A stretch of DNA of 42,450 nt from Bacteroidales bacterium. GTDB taxonomy: Bacteria > Bacteroidota > Bacteroidia > Bacteroidales > UBA932. Position 1 is the stretch's first letter; each line of letters opens with the position of its first letter. Below, piece by piece: positions 31,753 through 40,344 of this stretch. A program made the translations under genes and the position numbers. Location: NCBI GenBank assembly GCA_024683255.1, contig JAIKYL010000144.1:1-42450 (forward strand), in the 5' to 3' direction. Under the pieces are notes generated by a model that did not search any database, was not told where the DNA came from, and saw only the letters and a list, made by a program, of their open reading frames with translations.

Positions 31753-32604
31753 ATGAACCTTATCGTAGACAGCGGCGCCACCAAATCCATTTGGTGCGTT
31801 TCGGACGGGACCTGGCACCGGGAGATAACCCTTCCGGGGATTAACTTCTCGCAGGCGGACCCGCAGAAAGTGGGGGAGGTGGTGTATGAAGCCATCCGTT
31901 CCGTGCGGGAGATGCAGAAGCAGCACGAAGGTCCTGCCATCGACGCCATCTATGTCTATGGCGCCGGCATCATCTCGCAGGCATCGGCCCTGCCGCTGCA
32001 CCTGTGCCTGGAAAGGATGCTGCCGGGGGTTCAGAAGAATTACGCTTCGGACCTGCTGGGGGCCGCCCGGGCTGTCTGCGGGAGGGAATCCGGCATCGCC
32101 GCCATCATCGGCACGGGCTCCAATACCTGCCAGTGGGACGGCGAAAAAGTGGTGGCGCACGTGGACTGCGGCGGCTTCATCCTGGGCGACGAAGGCGGCG
32201 CCGCGGTGCTGGGAAAGAACTTCCTGGCCGATTATCTGAAGGGCCTGGTGCCGGCAAACGTGGCATCGGCCTTCAAGGAGCAGTTCCCGCCGGCCGATTA
32301 TCCCACCATCGTGCAGAAGGTGTATCGGGAAGATGCGCCGGCGCGCTATCTGGGCACTTTCGCTCCTTTCCTCATTTCCTGGTACAGTAAATCGGACTAT
32401 GTCCATGACTTGATGGACCGCCATTTCCAGGCTTTCTTCGAACGCACCGTACTGCGCTATGAGCGCTTGCCCATCGGCATTATCGGCGGTTTCGGCAATG
32501 CCTGCCGGGACATCCTCACCGCCATGGCACAGCGCTACGGCGTGGAAATAACCAAGTTTTACCCTACGCCCCTGGAGGGCCTCATCGCATACCATGCCGT
32601 ATAA
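31753..32604 (+). CDS. BadF/BadG/BcrA/BcrD-type ATPase, N-acetylglucosamine kinase-like
   Basis: A 283-residue protein of the ASKHA (actin/hexokinase-like) ATPase superfamily. The phosphate-1 motif is LIVDSGATKSIW, phosphate 2 is IIGTGSNTCQWDG, and the adenosine region is IGIIGGFGNACRDIL. The segment GGFILGDEGGAAVLGK is typical of bacterial GlcNAc kinase-like members. The likely substrate is an amino sugar, perhaps from recycled peptidoglycan, but this is inference. Its last 11 bases overlap the recR start. Confidence 0.88.
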   Translation: MNLIVDSGATKSIWCVSDGTWHREITLPGINFSQADPQKVGEVVYEAIRSVREMQKQHEGPAIDAIYVYGAGIISQASALPLHLCLERMLPGVQKNYASDLLGAARAVCGRESGIAAIIGTGSNTCQWDGEKVVAHVDCGGFILGDEGGAAVLGKNFLADYLKGLVPANVASAFKEQFPPADYPTIVQKVYREDAPARYLGTFAPFLISWYSKSDYVHDLMDRHFQAFFERTVLRYERLPIGIIGGFGNACRDILTAMAQRYGVEITKFYPTPLEGLIAYHAV

Positions 32605-33220
32605 AGAATCCTATCCGTCCCAATTGCTGTCGGAGGCCGTGGAGGCCATCAGCTCACTCCCGGGAGTGGGCCGAAGGAGCGCCTTGCGCCTGGCCCTACA
32701 CCTGCTGAAGCAGCCGGCGGAGAACGTGCACCATTTCACGGATGCCATTGACCACCTGCGGGACAACGCCTGCTACTGCAAGCGCTGCCGCATGATCTCG
32801 GACGATGAGATCTGCTCCATCTGCGGGGACCGTTCCCGCGACCAGCGCACCATCTGCGTGGTGGAAAGCGTCCGGGACGTAATGAGCATTGAAGCAACCG
32901 GCCAGTATCATGGGGTGTACCACGTGCTGGGCGGCATCATCTCCCCGCTGGGCGGCGTGGGCCCTTCGGACCTCACCATCAAGGAACTGTGCGAGCGGGT
33001 GGCGCAGCTGGAGGACCCTTCATCGGCCGAGATTATCCTGGCCCTGAGCGGAGACGTGGAAGGGGAGACCACGGCATTTTACATTTACCGCCAGGTGGAG
33101 GCTTCCGGCATCCGGGTGAGCTCCCTGGCACGCGGACTGGGCTTTGGCGACGACCTGGAATATGCCGATACCCTCACCCTGGGCCGCTCCATAGTTAACA
33201 GACAAGAATTCAGACCTTAA
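32594..33220 (+). CDS. recR: Recombination mediator protein RecR
   Basis: A 208-residue protein of standard length. The N-terminal helix-hairpin-helix is ISSLPGVGRRSALRLALHLL. The four-cysteine zinc finger is CYCKRCRMISDDEICSIC. The Toprim domain opens with ICVVESVRDVMSIEATGQYHGVYHVLGG. With RecF and RecO it loads RecA on single-stranded gaps. The first ATG lies inside the preceding kinase gene, and the family start (YPSQLLSEAVEAISSLPGVG) is close by, so the overlap is likely real. Confidence 0.96.
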   Translation: MPYKESYPSQLLSEAVEAISSLPGVGRRSALRLALHLLKQPAENVHHFTDAIDHLRDNACYCKRCRMISDDEICSICGDRSRDQRTICVVESVRDVMSIEATGQYHGVYHVLGGIISPLGGVGPSDLTIKELCERVAQLEDPSSAEIILALSGDVEGETTAFYIYRQVEASGIRVSSLARGLGFGDDLEYADTLTLGRSIVNRQEFRP

Positions 33221-33229
33221 CCACATATC

Positions 33230-34444
33230 ATGAATAACGAAGCGTTACGTTGTCTTTTGTGCAAGAAACCGAAGTGCTCCATGCAGGGCTGTCCGGTGCA
33301 TACGCCCATTCCGGAATGTATGCTGCTGTACCGGCAGGGAAAGCTGGACGAGGCGGGTGAGATGCTCATCCGGAATAATCCTCTTACGGCCGTCACTTCG
33401 CAGGTTTGCGACTGGAAGCTCTTCTGCTACGGGCACTGCGTCCTTAACGTGAAGCAGATCCCCGTTCGTTGGTACGAGATTGAGCAGGAAATCTCTACGG
33501 AATACCTGTTCAAATACCGCCTGGAGCGGCGTACGGAGGAGCTTTCCGGCAAAAAGATAGCCCTGGTGGGCGCCGGCCCGGTGGGCATGGCCGCGGCTTT
33601 CTGGCTGTATGAAGCCGGGGCCGAGGTAACCCTTTTTGACGCCAACGAGCGCATGGGCGGCGTGCTCCGCTACGGTATCCCCGCCTTCCGCCTGGACAAG
33701 AAATACGTGGACGCTTTTGAAAAGATGTTTGCCGATGCGGGCATCTCTTTCCGTGGCGGCGTGGAAGTGGGGCATGACATGGGCCTGGACCAGCTTTCGG
33801 CCTTTTACGATGCCGTGCTGCTGGGCGCCGGAGCGGAAAAACCTGCCACCCTGCGTATCCCCGGCGAGGAAAAGGCCGTGCAGGCCCTTCCGTTCCTCAA
33901 GGATCCGTCGGCCGTGGAACTGGGTAAGAAAGTGATTGTGATTGGCGGCGGCAACGTGGCCATGGACGCCTGCCGCACTGCGCAGCGTATGGGCGCCGAA
34001 ACCTGGGTCTATTACCGCAAGACCTTCGAGAACATGCCGGCCAATCCGCTGGAGGTGGAGGAGGCCAAGGAAGACGGCGTTCAGTTCAAGGTGTTCCAGG
34101 CCCCCGTGGAAGTGAAGGAAGGCGGCGTGGTGTTCCGCGATTGCGAGAACGTGGTGCCGGAGGACGGCGGCCGTGTGATAACCCGCATCATCGAGGGCAC
34201 GGACCATTTTGTGGAGTGCGACACGCTCATTACCGCCATCAGCGAAACGCCGGATTTCGGCCTGTTCCAGGGCTCCGCAGCGGTGATGGGAGAGGATGGA
34301 TGGCCGATTTTGGACGAATCCCAGCGTGTACGGGGCTATCCCAATGTGTGGGTGGCCGGAGACTTCTGCCTGGGTCCGAAGTCTGTGGTGGAAGCCGTTG
34401 CCAGCGCCCGTGTAGCTGTGGAGAAAATGAAGGAAGGCCTATGA
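33230..34444 (+). CDS. NAD(P)-dependent flavin oxidoreductase, glutamate synthase small-subunit (GltD) type
   Basis: A 404-residue protein. N-terminal cysteines (CLLCKKPKCSMQGCPVHTPIPECM and QVCDWKLFCYGHC) can ligate two 4Fe-4S clusters. The FAD motif is IALVGAGPVGMAAAFWL (about 107-123), the NAD(P) motif is VIVIGGGNVAMDACRTAQR, and the C-terminal FAD segment is VWVAGDFCLGPKSVVEA. Relatives feed electrons into glutamate synthase, dihydropyrimidine dehydrogenase or other partners. No large glutamate synthase subunit is next door, so the electron acceptor is unknown. Its stop overlaps the queC start (ATGA). Confidence 0.9.
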   Translation: MNNEALRCLLCKKPKCSMQGCPVHTPIPECMLLYRQGKLDEAGEMLIRNNPLTAVTSQVCDWKLFCYGHCVLNVKQIPVRWYEIEQEISTEYLFKYRLERRTEELSGKKIALVGAGPVGMAAAFWLYEAGAEVTLFDANERMGGVLRYGIPAFRLDKKYVDAFEKMFADAGISFRGGVEVGHDMGLDQLSAFYDAVLLGAGAEKPATLRIPGEEKAVQALPFLKDPSAVELGKKVIVIGGGNVAMDACRTAQRMGAETWVYYRKTFENMPANPLEVEEAKEDGVQFKVFQAPVEVKEGGVVFRDCENVVPEDGGRVITRIIEGTDHFVECDTLITAISETPDFGLFQGSAAVMGEDGWPILDESQRVRGYPNVWVAGDFCLGPKSVVEAVASARVAVEKMKEGL

Positions 34445-35082
34445 AAGCTGTATTGATTTATTCCGGCGGGCTGGACAGCACCACCCTCTTGTACGAATAC
34501 CGGGACAGCATTGCGCTGGCCGTCACCTTCGACTATGGTTCCAAGCACAACGCCCGGGAAATCGCTTACGCCAGGGAGAACTGTAAACGCTTGGGCGTGA
34601 AGCACCTAGTAATTCCGCTGGGCTTTATCGGCGAGTATTTCAAGAGCGATCTGCTCCTCTCCGGCGGGGACATTCCGGAGGGTCACTATGCCGATGAAAA
34701 CATGAAGAGCACGGTGGTGCCTTTCCGCAACGGCATCATGCTGGCAGTAGCTGCCGGCCTGGCCGAAAGCTATGAGCTGGACGCCGTGATGCTGGCCAAC
34801 CACAGCGGGGACCATGCCATCTATCCGGACTGCCGTCCGGAGTTCGTGGAGGCCTTCGGCCAGGCCACCCAGGCCGGCACCTACAACGGTGTGAAAGTGA
34901 TTTCTCCTTACTGCAAGCTCACCAAACGGGATATCGCCCTGCGGGGGAAGGCCATCGGCCTGGATTATTCCCTCACTTATTCCTGCTACAAGGGCGGGGA
35001 AAAGCACTGCGGCAAGTGCGGCACCTGCGTGGAACGCAAGGAGGCTTTGGAAGGATTCGACCCCACGGAGTACGAAAAATAG
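34441..35082 (+). CDS. queC: 7-cyano-7-deazaguanine synthase (preQ0 synthase)
   Basis: The start is placed at 34441 (MKAVLIYSGGLDSTTLLYEY); the longer open frame runs through the preceding gene in another frame. The 213-residue enzyme converts 7-carboxy-7-deazaguanine to preQ0 with ATP and ammonia. The PP-loop is YSGGLDSTT, and the zinc cluster is CYKGGEKHCGKCGTC plus an earlier cysteine. It acts downstream of QueD and QueE, encoded at 27504-28420 on the other strand. The four-base overlap with the GltD-like gene suggests coupled translation. Confidence 0.95.
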   Translation: MKAVLIYSGGLDSTTLLYEYRDSIALAVTFDYGSKHNAREIAYARENCKRLGVKHLVIPLGFIGEYFKSDLLLSGGDIPEGHYADENMKSTVVPFRNGIMLAVAAGLAESYELDAVMLANHSGDHAIYPDCRPEFVEAFGQATQAGTYNGVKVISPYCKLTKRDIALRGKAIGLDYSLTYSCYKGGEKHCGKCGTCVERKEALEGFDPTEYEK

Positions 35083-35092
35083 CCCGAAGGGC

Positions 35093-35122
35093 TTGGATTT
35101 TCAAGTTTTTTCCGTACTTTTG
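35093..35122 (+). promoter_or_regulatory. Promoter of corA
   Basis: TTG (35093-35095), 19 bases, TACTTTTG (35115-35122), matching the -33/-7 consensus. A leader of about 80 bases follows with a GCTGAC/GTCAGC stem (35126-35131 and 35143-35148). I do not recognise a magnesium riboswitch. A small AGCCC-GAA-GGGCT hairpin just upstream may end queC transcription. Confidence 0.7.
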
Positions 35123-35207
35123 CAGGCTGACTTTTCCGTAATGTCAGCTGGTTGAAACATTAATCCCATCCGGTGCGACTGGCCCGGAGCTAAAACAGAT
35201 TAGAGAT

Positions 35208-36173
35208 ATGCTCAGTATCTTCTACAAGGAAAACGGTAAAATTCTCCTCTCCCAGTCGGAGAAAGACTTCCCGAAGCTCACCCTGGACGCCGTGGTCTGG
35301 ATAGACCTGGTGGATCCCAGCGGCGACGAAAAGCGCGCCGTGGAGAGCTTCCTCGGGACGGAAATCCAGAGCCGGGCACAGGCCGAAGAAATTGAGTCAT
35401 CCTCCCGTTACTTCGAGAGCGACGACGCCATCTTCGCCAACACCAACTTCCTAACCCCGGGACCGGAGGAATACATGATGCAGGCTGTGTCGTTCATTAT
35501 TGTGGACGATACCCTCACTACGCTCCGGGAAGTGCCCCTGCGCTCTTTCACGGAACTTCAGCGCCGCCTGCAGGTGAATCCCAAGCAGTATCCTTCCGGC
35601 TTCAGCGTTTTTGCCAGCATCCTGGATCAACGTGTGGACCTGGATGCCGATATGATCGAGCTCCTTTCCAAGGAGATTTCCCAGTACGCCAAGCAGATCA
35701 ATGACCAGGAGGACATTGACCAGGAACTCCTCATCGATATTTCCCAGATGCAGGAGAATACCATGATAGTGCGGGAGAACGTGGTTGATAAACAGCGTCT
35801 TATCTCCAACCTTATGCGTTCCACCAAGGTGCCGCGCACCCTGGAGAACCGCCTGAACGTACTCCTGCAGGATATCAGTTCCCTCCTCAGCCACACCAAC
35901 TTCTGCTTCGAGCGTCTGGAATACCTCCAGGATACCGTTGTAGGTCTTATCAACCTGGAGCAGAACAAGATTATGAAGATCCTGGCCGTAGTGAGCGTCT
36001 TCCTCATGCCGCCCACTCTCATTGCCGGTTTCTACGGGATGAACGTGCGCCTGCCTATCATTTCGGCCGATGAGCCCAACGCCAACATCTGGAACTGGGT
36101 CATCATCATCGGCCTCATGGCCCTCAGCTGCCTGCTGGTATGGATCCTCTTCCGCCGGAAGAAGATGCTGTAG
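35208..36173 (+). CDS. corA: CorA-family magnesium/divalent cation transporter
   Basis: A 321-residue protein with a long cytoplasmic funnel domain (about 1-255) and two C-terminal membrane helices. The selectivity motif GMN is present in LIAGFYGMNVRLP, followed by the second helix WNWVIIIGLMALSCLLVWILF and a basic tail RRKKML. It would be a homopentameric channel for Mg2+, possibly Co2+ or Ni2+. It has its own promoter. The next gene starts 37 bases later with no clear terminator. Confidence 0.94.
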   Translation: MLSIFYKENGKILLSQSEKDFPKLTLDAVVWIDLVDPSGDEKRAVESFLGTEIQSRAQAEEIESSSRYFESDDAIFANTNFLTPGPEEYMMQAVSFIIVDDTLTTLREVPLRSFTELQRRLQVNPKQYPSGFSVFASILDQRVDLDADMIELLSKEISQYAKQINDQEDIDQELLIDISQMQENTMIVRENVVDKQRLISNLMRSTKVPRTLENRLNVLLQDISSLLSHTNFCFERLEYLQDTVVGLINLEQNKIMKILAVVSVFLMPPTLIAGFYGMNVRLPIISADEPNANIWNWVIIIGLMALSCLLVWILFRRKKML

Positions 36174-36210
36174 GCGTTTTCCTGAACACTAATAACCAAT
36201 TACATACAAC

Positions 36211-37311
36211 ATGATTACACGTTTTTGGCGTTACGCTGTTTTGGCGGTTTTTACCTTTTGTGCAGTCCTGCCCGCCAGTGCGCAGGAAGAGCGCGAAGTG
36301 CAATGGGTAAATGTGACGGCTTTGCATTATGCGGCTACTGGGCAGAAAGACAAAACCAACACCCTGCAGCAGTATTTGCTCATTGACGAGGCCGTGGCCG
36401 AGCAGCACGAGGATGTTGTGGAAGATATGAAGACCTTTTCCACTGAGTTTGGCCAAATGGTTGTGAATGAGATTGTTCCGGAAAGCCTTAAGGAGATGGA
36501 GGAATCCCTGGCGCAGCTGAAGAAGATGGTCCAGGAGCACCCTGAATTCGCCGATGCCTACAAAGAGGCCCTCAAGCAGTTTGAGGAGTCCAAAAAGGAG
36601 TTGCAGGGTATGGAGAACCCGGAAGCGAGCCTGAGTGTGGATCCTGCCGCCCTTTTGAAAAGAGTTACCCAGATTGCCGTTAACAAAAAGGCCTATACCG
36701 GATTCAAGGATATCGGCGGTGGCCTTTACCTGGTTACGGAAGAGCCCATCTACGGTTCGATGAGCGAAGATAACTTCACCTGGGCCAGCCAGCAGGGAGA
36801 TACCGGTTTCACCTGGGGCGCCATCAATTACGACGGCAAGGTGGTTATTCCCTTCAAGTATGCCTATACCCGGGCCGATTTCTTCGATTATGACATCATT
36901 TTCCTGGAGACTCAGGTGGGTGGAAAGGTGCGTGCAGGAGCGTGCGGCTATGACGGCCGGGTGAGAATTCCTTTCGAATATGACGAATACAGAGGTTTCT
37001 GCTCACTGGAAAACGATACCGCTGTCTTTATCAAGGGAGACAAACTGGGTTGGCTGAGCCTGGACGGAAAGATTAAACAGCCGTTTGAATACACCCACGC
37101 GGAAGAGATAGGTGGCGGCTGGATGGTATCCAAGGATGACCGGAATTATGGTATTATCATACCTGACGGCACCCTGGCCATTCCCCTCAAATACAAGGGT
37201 TTTTGGAGCTGGAACGACGGCCCCCTCATGTGGCGCCACGACGGCAAGTTGGACGTCTACGATGAGGACTATAAGTTTGTCCGCACGGATCCCGAACCGA
37301 AGATTGACTAA
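36211..37311 (+). CDS. Exported WG-repeat protein
   Basis: A 366-residue protein with a signal peptide (about 1-24, ending PASAQ). A helical, probably coiled-coil stretch (about 85-135, ESLKEMEESLAQLKKMVQEHPEF) follows. The C-terminal half has at least four WG-type beta repeats of about 40 residues with the INYDGKVVIPFKY, CGYDGRVRIPFEY, LSLDGKIKQPFEY and IIPDGTLAIPLKY pattern. WG repeats likely form a beta-propeller or solenoid; their ligand is unknown. The family is common in Bacteroidota. Confidence 0.88.
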   Translation: MITRFWRYAVLAVFTFCAVLPASAQEEREVQWVNVTALHYAATGQKDKTNTLQQYLLIDEAVAEQHEDVVEDMKTFSTEFGQMVVNEIVPESLKEMEESLAQLKKMVQEHPEFADAYKEALKQFEESKKELQGMENPEASLSVDPAALLKRVTQIAVNKKAYTGFKDIGGGLYLVTEEPIYGSMSEDNFTWASQQGDTGFTWGAINYDGKVVIPFKYAYTRADFFDYDIIFLETQVGGKVRAGACGYDGRVRIPFEYDEYRGFCSLENDTAVFIKGDKLGWLSLDGKIKQPFEYTHAEEIGGGWMVSKDDRNYGIIIPDGTLAIPLKYKGFWSWNDGPLMWRHDGKLDVYDEDYKFVRTDPEPKID

Positions 37312-37315
37312 ACGC

Positions 37316-37346
37316 TTGTAAAATCAAATATTTATACTTATCTTTG
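37316..37346 (+). promoter_or_regulatory. Promoter of rpsA with adjacent GC hairpin
   Basis: TTG (37316-37318), 20 bases, TATCTTTG (37339-37346). Directly after it GCGCGC (37346-37351) and GCGCGC (37363-37368) can pair around an 11-base loop and are followed by ATTTTTG, so the 5' end of the message may be structured. The leader to the ATG at 37435 is about 80 bases. Confidence 0.75.
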
Positions 37347-37434
37347 CGCGCTTTTTTCCCGGGCGCGCATTTTTGTGCACCGGCAAAAGTTCAAGAAATA
37401 ATGTTTAACTACTAGTTTTTTCAACCAAAATTTT

Positions 37435-39306
37435 ATGTCTGAAGAAATTAAGAAAGTGGCAGAAGAGGCTCAAGTAGAGGCTCCTGTCGCAGAAGAAACC
37501 AAGATTGAGGCTCCCGTGGCCGAGGCCCCCAAGGCCGCCAAGAAGGCTGCTCTCAACGCTTCCGTAGCTCCCGAGGAATTCGACTGGGACGCTTTCGAGA
37601 ACGAGGGTGCAGAGTCCGGCAACAAGGAAGCTACCCTGGCTGCTTACGAGCAGACCCTTTCCAAGGTCACCGAGAACGAGGTGGTGGAAGGTGTTGTTAC
37701 CGCCATCAACAAGCGCGAGGTGGTCGTTAACATCGGCGCCAAGAGCGAAGGTGTCATTTCCGCTCCCGAATTCCGCTACAACCCGGACCTGAAGGTGGGT
37801 GACAAGGTGGAAGTGCTGGTGGAGAGCGCAGAGGACCGTAAGGGTCAGCTGGTGATTTCCCACAAGAAAGCCCGTCAGCTCAAATCTTGGGATATGGTTA
37901 ACGCCGCTTACGAGAGCAACGAGGTGGTCAAGGGTTATGTGAAGACCCGCACCAAGGGCGGCATGATCGTGGACGTGTTCGGTATCGAGGCTTTCCTTCC
38001 GGGCTCCCAGATCGACATCAAGCCCATCCGTGACTACGACGTGTTCGTGGACACCACCATGGACTTCAAGATTGTGAAGATCAACCAGGAATTCCGCAAC
38101 GTGGTAGTTTCCCACAAGGCCCTTCTGGAGGCCGAGCAGGAGCTCAAGCGTGCCGAACTCATCTCCCGTCTGGAGAAGGGTCAGGTGCTGGAAGGCGTGG
38201 TCAAGAACATCACCAACTACGGTGTGTTCGTGGACCTGGGCGGTGTGGACGGTCTCATCCACATCACGGACCTGAGCTGGGGCCGCATCTCCCATCCGGA
38301 AGAGGTGGTTGCCCTGGACCAGAAGATTAACGTGGTTGTCCTGGACTTCAACGAGCAGCAGAAGCGTATTGCCCTGGGTCTCAAGCAGCTCACTCCGCAC
38401 CCATGGGAGGCTCTTTCCGCAGACCTTAAGGTGGGTGACACCGTGAAGGGTAAAGTGGTTGCCGTGGCCGATTACGGCGCCTTCGTAGAGGTTGAGCCGG
38501 GCGTGGAAGGCCTGGTGCACGTGAGTGAAATGAGCTGGAGCCCCCGTCTGCACAGCGCTCAGGAATTCCTGAAGATGGGCGACGAGGTGGAAGCCGTCAT
38601 CCTCACCCTGGACCGTGAGGCCCGCAAGATGTCCCTGGGTCTCAAGCAGCTCACCGCCAATCCTTGGGAGAGCATCCGCGAGAAGTATCCCGTGGGTTCC
38701 CAGCACAAGGCTACCGTCCGCAACATCACCAACTTCGGTGTGTTCGCAGAGCTTGAGGACGGTGTGGAAGGTCTTATCCACATCTCCGACCTGTCCTGGA
38801 ACAAGATCAAGCATCCCGCCGAGATGGTTCAGAGCGGTGACGTGATTGACGTTGTGATCCTGGACTTCGACGAGAACAGCCACAAGATGTCCCTGGGTCA
38901 CAAGCAACTCACTCCCAACCCTTGGGACGAGCTTGAGGCCAAGTACCCTGTGGGTACCGTTGTGGAAGGTACCGTTACCGCCATCAACGACAAGAACGCT
39001 ACCGTTACCTTCGAGGATGGTACCGAGGCCACTGCCTTCGCCCGTGAGATGGTGAAGGAGGACGGCAAGCCGGCCATCACCGGTGAGAAACTCCAGGTGA
39101 AGGTTGTGGATCTGCGCCGCAGCACCCGCACCGTGCGCGTCTCCCACGTGCGTACCTATCAGGAAGCCAAGGTGGCCCGCGAGACCGCCGAGGCCGAGAG
39201 CGCCAAGAAGGCCATCAAGAAGGTACAGAGCAACGTGGAGAAGACCACCCTTGGTGACATCTCCGCTCTGGCTGCCCTTAAGGACAAGCTCGAGAAGGGT
39301 GAATAA
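37435..39306 (+). CDS. rpsA: 30S ribosomal protein S1
   Basis: A 623-residue protein with six S1 RNA-binding domains: VVEGVVTAINKREVVVNIG, VVKGYVKTRTKGGMIVDVFG, VLEGVVKNITNYGVFVDLGG, TVKGKVVAVADYGAFVEVEP, QHKATVRNITNFGVFAELED and VVEGTVTAINDKNATVTFE. An acidic and alanine-rich N-terminal extension of about 70 residues precedes them and a lysine-rich tail follows. It binds mRNA on the small subunit. Codon use is strikingly uniform (AAG, GAG, CTG preferred), as expected for a highly expressed gene. The RNase Z gene starts eight bases before its end. Confidence 0.97.
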   Translation: MSEEIKKVAEEAQVEAPVAEETKIEAPVAEAPKAAKKAALNASVAPEEFDWDAFENEGAESGNKEATLAAYEQTLSKVTENEVVEGVVTAINKREVVVNIGAKSEGVISAPEFRYNPDLKVGDKVEVLVESAEDRKGQLVISHKKARQLKSWDMVNAAYESNEVVKGYVKTRTKGGMIVDVFGIEAFLPGSQIDIKPIRDYDVFVDTTMDFKIVKINQEFRNVVVSHKALLEAEQELKRAELISRLEKGQVLEGVVKNITNYGVFVDLGGVDGLIHITDLSWGRISHPEEVVALDQKINVVVLDFNEQQKRIALGLKQLTPHPWEALSADLKVGDTVKGKVVAVADYGAFVEVEPGVEGLVHVSEMSWSPRLHSAQEFLKMGDEVEAVILTLDREARKMSLGLKQLTANPWESIREKYPVGSQHKATVRNITNFGVFAELEDGVEGLIHISDLSWNKIKHPAEMVQSGDVIDVVILDFDENSHKMSLGHKQLTPNPWDELEAKYPVGTVVEGTVTAINDKNATVTFEDGTEATAFAREMVKEDGKPAITGEKLQVKVVDLRRSTRTVRVSHVRTYQEAKVARETAEAESAKKAIKKVQSNVEKTTLGDISALAALKDKLEKGE

Positions 39307-40222
39307 AAACCCGAATACTTTCAAGGTCACGATGCTCGGCACGGCTTCGGCCATGCCGGTCCCGGACCGGAACCCCAGCGCCCAGGCACTTAGCGTGCAT
39401 GGGCGCTATTTCCTTGTGGACTGCGGGGAGGGGGCACAGCGTTCCATGGTGCGCTTCGGCGTTCCGCTGCAGCGGATAGACACTGTGTTCATCTCCCACA
39501 TCCATGGGGACCATGTTTATGGCCTGGACGGATTCCTGTCCACCCTGGCCATGGGCGGACGCCTGGCGCCGCTGGACATCTACGGTCCGCGGAACCTGGG
39601 GCCCATGCTCAAATTCTTCCTCTCCTACAACGAATGGATCGGCTTTGAGCTCCGTTTCCATCCGCTGGAGATGAAGGCTCCGGAAGTGATTCTGGAAACC
39701 AAGTCGCTGGAAGTGCTGGCCCTGCCCCTTAAGCACGGGGTGGAGACCTACGGCTTCATCTTCCGCGAAAAAGAGCCGCAGTGGAACGTGGACAAGGACG
39801 CCATTGAGCGCTATGGCCTCACGCTCACGGAGATCGGCACGCTCAAGAGGGGAGAGGACGTGGTACGCGAGGACGGGAGCCGCATCCTTAATGCCGATGT
39901 GGCCTACAAGCCCTACGTGCCCCGCAGCTATGCGTACATGAGCGACACGGCCGTATTCCCGGAGGAAGCGGGCTGGCTCAAAGGCGTGGACGTGCTCTAT
40001 CACGAGACCACCTTCCTGGCCGAATATGGCGCGCAGGCCGAAAAGCGCAACCACAGCACCACCCTCCAGGCTGCGCAGGTGGCCCTGGATGCCGGCGTGA
40101 AAAAGCTCATCATCGCCCATTATTCTTCCCGCAGCGTGGAAGCCTCCCTCTATGAGGCCGAATGCCGGAGCGTTTTTCCGGAAACTTTCGCCGCATCGGA
40201 CGGCGATGTCTTCGAGATTTAA
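39299..40222 (+). CDS. rnz: Ribonuclease Z (tRNA 3'-end processing)
   Basis: I choose the GTG at 39299 as start (VNKNPNTFKVTMLGTASAMP), which gives 307 residues and the family N-terminus; an ATG at 39332 would cut into the first strand. The zinc motif is HIHGDH (67-72), with further ligands in AYMSDTA and IIAHYSSR and the catalytic region in HETTFLAEYGAQAEKRNHST. It removes 3' trailers from tRNA precursors, relevant here since the tRNA-Thr gene encodes no CCA. It overlaps the rpsA stop by eight bases. A long hairpin follows 36 bases after its stop. Confidence 0.94.
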   Translation: MNKNPNTFKVTMLGTASAMPVPDRNPSAQALSVHGRYFLVDCGEGAQRSMVRFGVPLQRIDTVFISHIHGDHVYGLDGFLSTLAMGGRLAPLDIYGPRNLGPMLKFFLSYNEWIGFELRFHPLEMKAPEVILETKSLEVLALPLKHGVETYGFIFREKEPQWNVDKDAIERYGLTLTEIGTLKRGEDVVREDGSRILNADVAYKPYVPRSYAYMSDTAVFPEEAGWLKGVDVLYHETTFLAEYGAQAEKRNHSTTLQAAQVALDAGVKKLIIAHYSSRSVEASLYEAECRSVFPETFAASDGDVFEI

Positions 40223-40258
40223 GAATTTCTTCTTAACTTAGCATCTTGTTAGAATTAG

Positions 40259-40323
40259 AGATTGTCTGCATTTTTTCAGATGCAGAGAAAATGCCGATAC
40301 ATCTGAAAAAAGGCAGACAATCT
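40259..40323 (+). repeat. Palindromic element H2
   Basis: The arms at 40259-40282 and 40300-40323 pair over 23 of 24 bases. The 17-base loop CAGAGAAAATGCCGATA resembles the cores of H1 and H3 (A-rich, then GCCGAT and A/G-C) but is shorter. No T run follows the right arm, so it does not look like an ordinary terminator. It lies between the RNase Z and glucosaminidase genes, 21 bases before the latter's ATG. Confidence 0.82.
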
Positions 40324-40344
40324 TCAGATAACAGGCAGTACAAG

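Noticed and set aside
35123..35207. The corA leader as a magnesium riboswitch
   Set aside because: At about 80 bases with one six-pair stem it is too short and lacks the M-box or mgtA-type helices.
37405..39354. A 649-codon open frame on the minus strand opposite rpsA, longer than rpsA itself
   Set aside because: It is an antisense shadow produced by the biased codon use of a highly expressed gene. Its translation is His/Leu/Val-rich with no domain, while the plus strand has six clear S1 domains.
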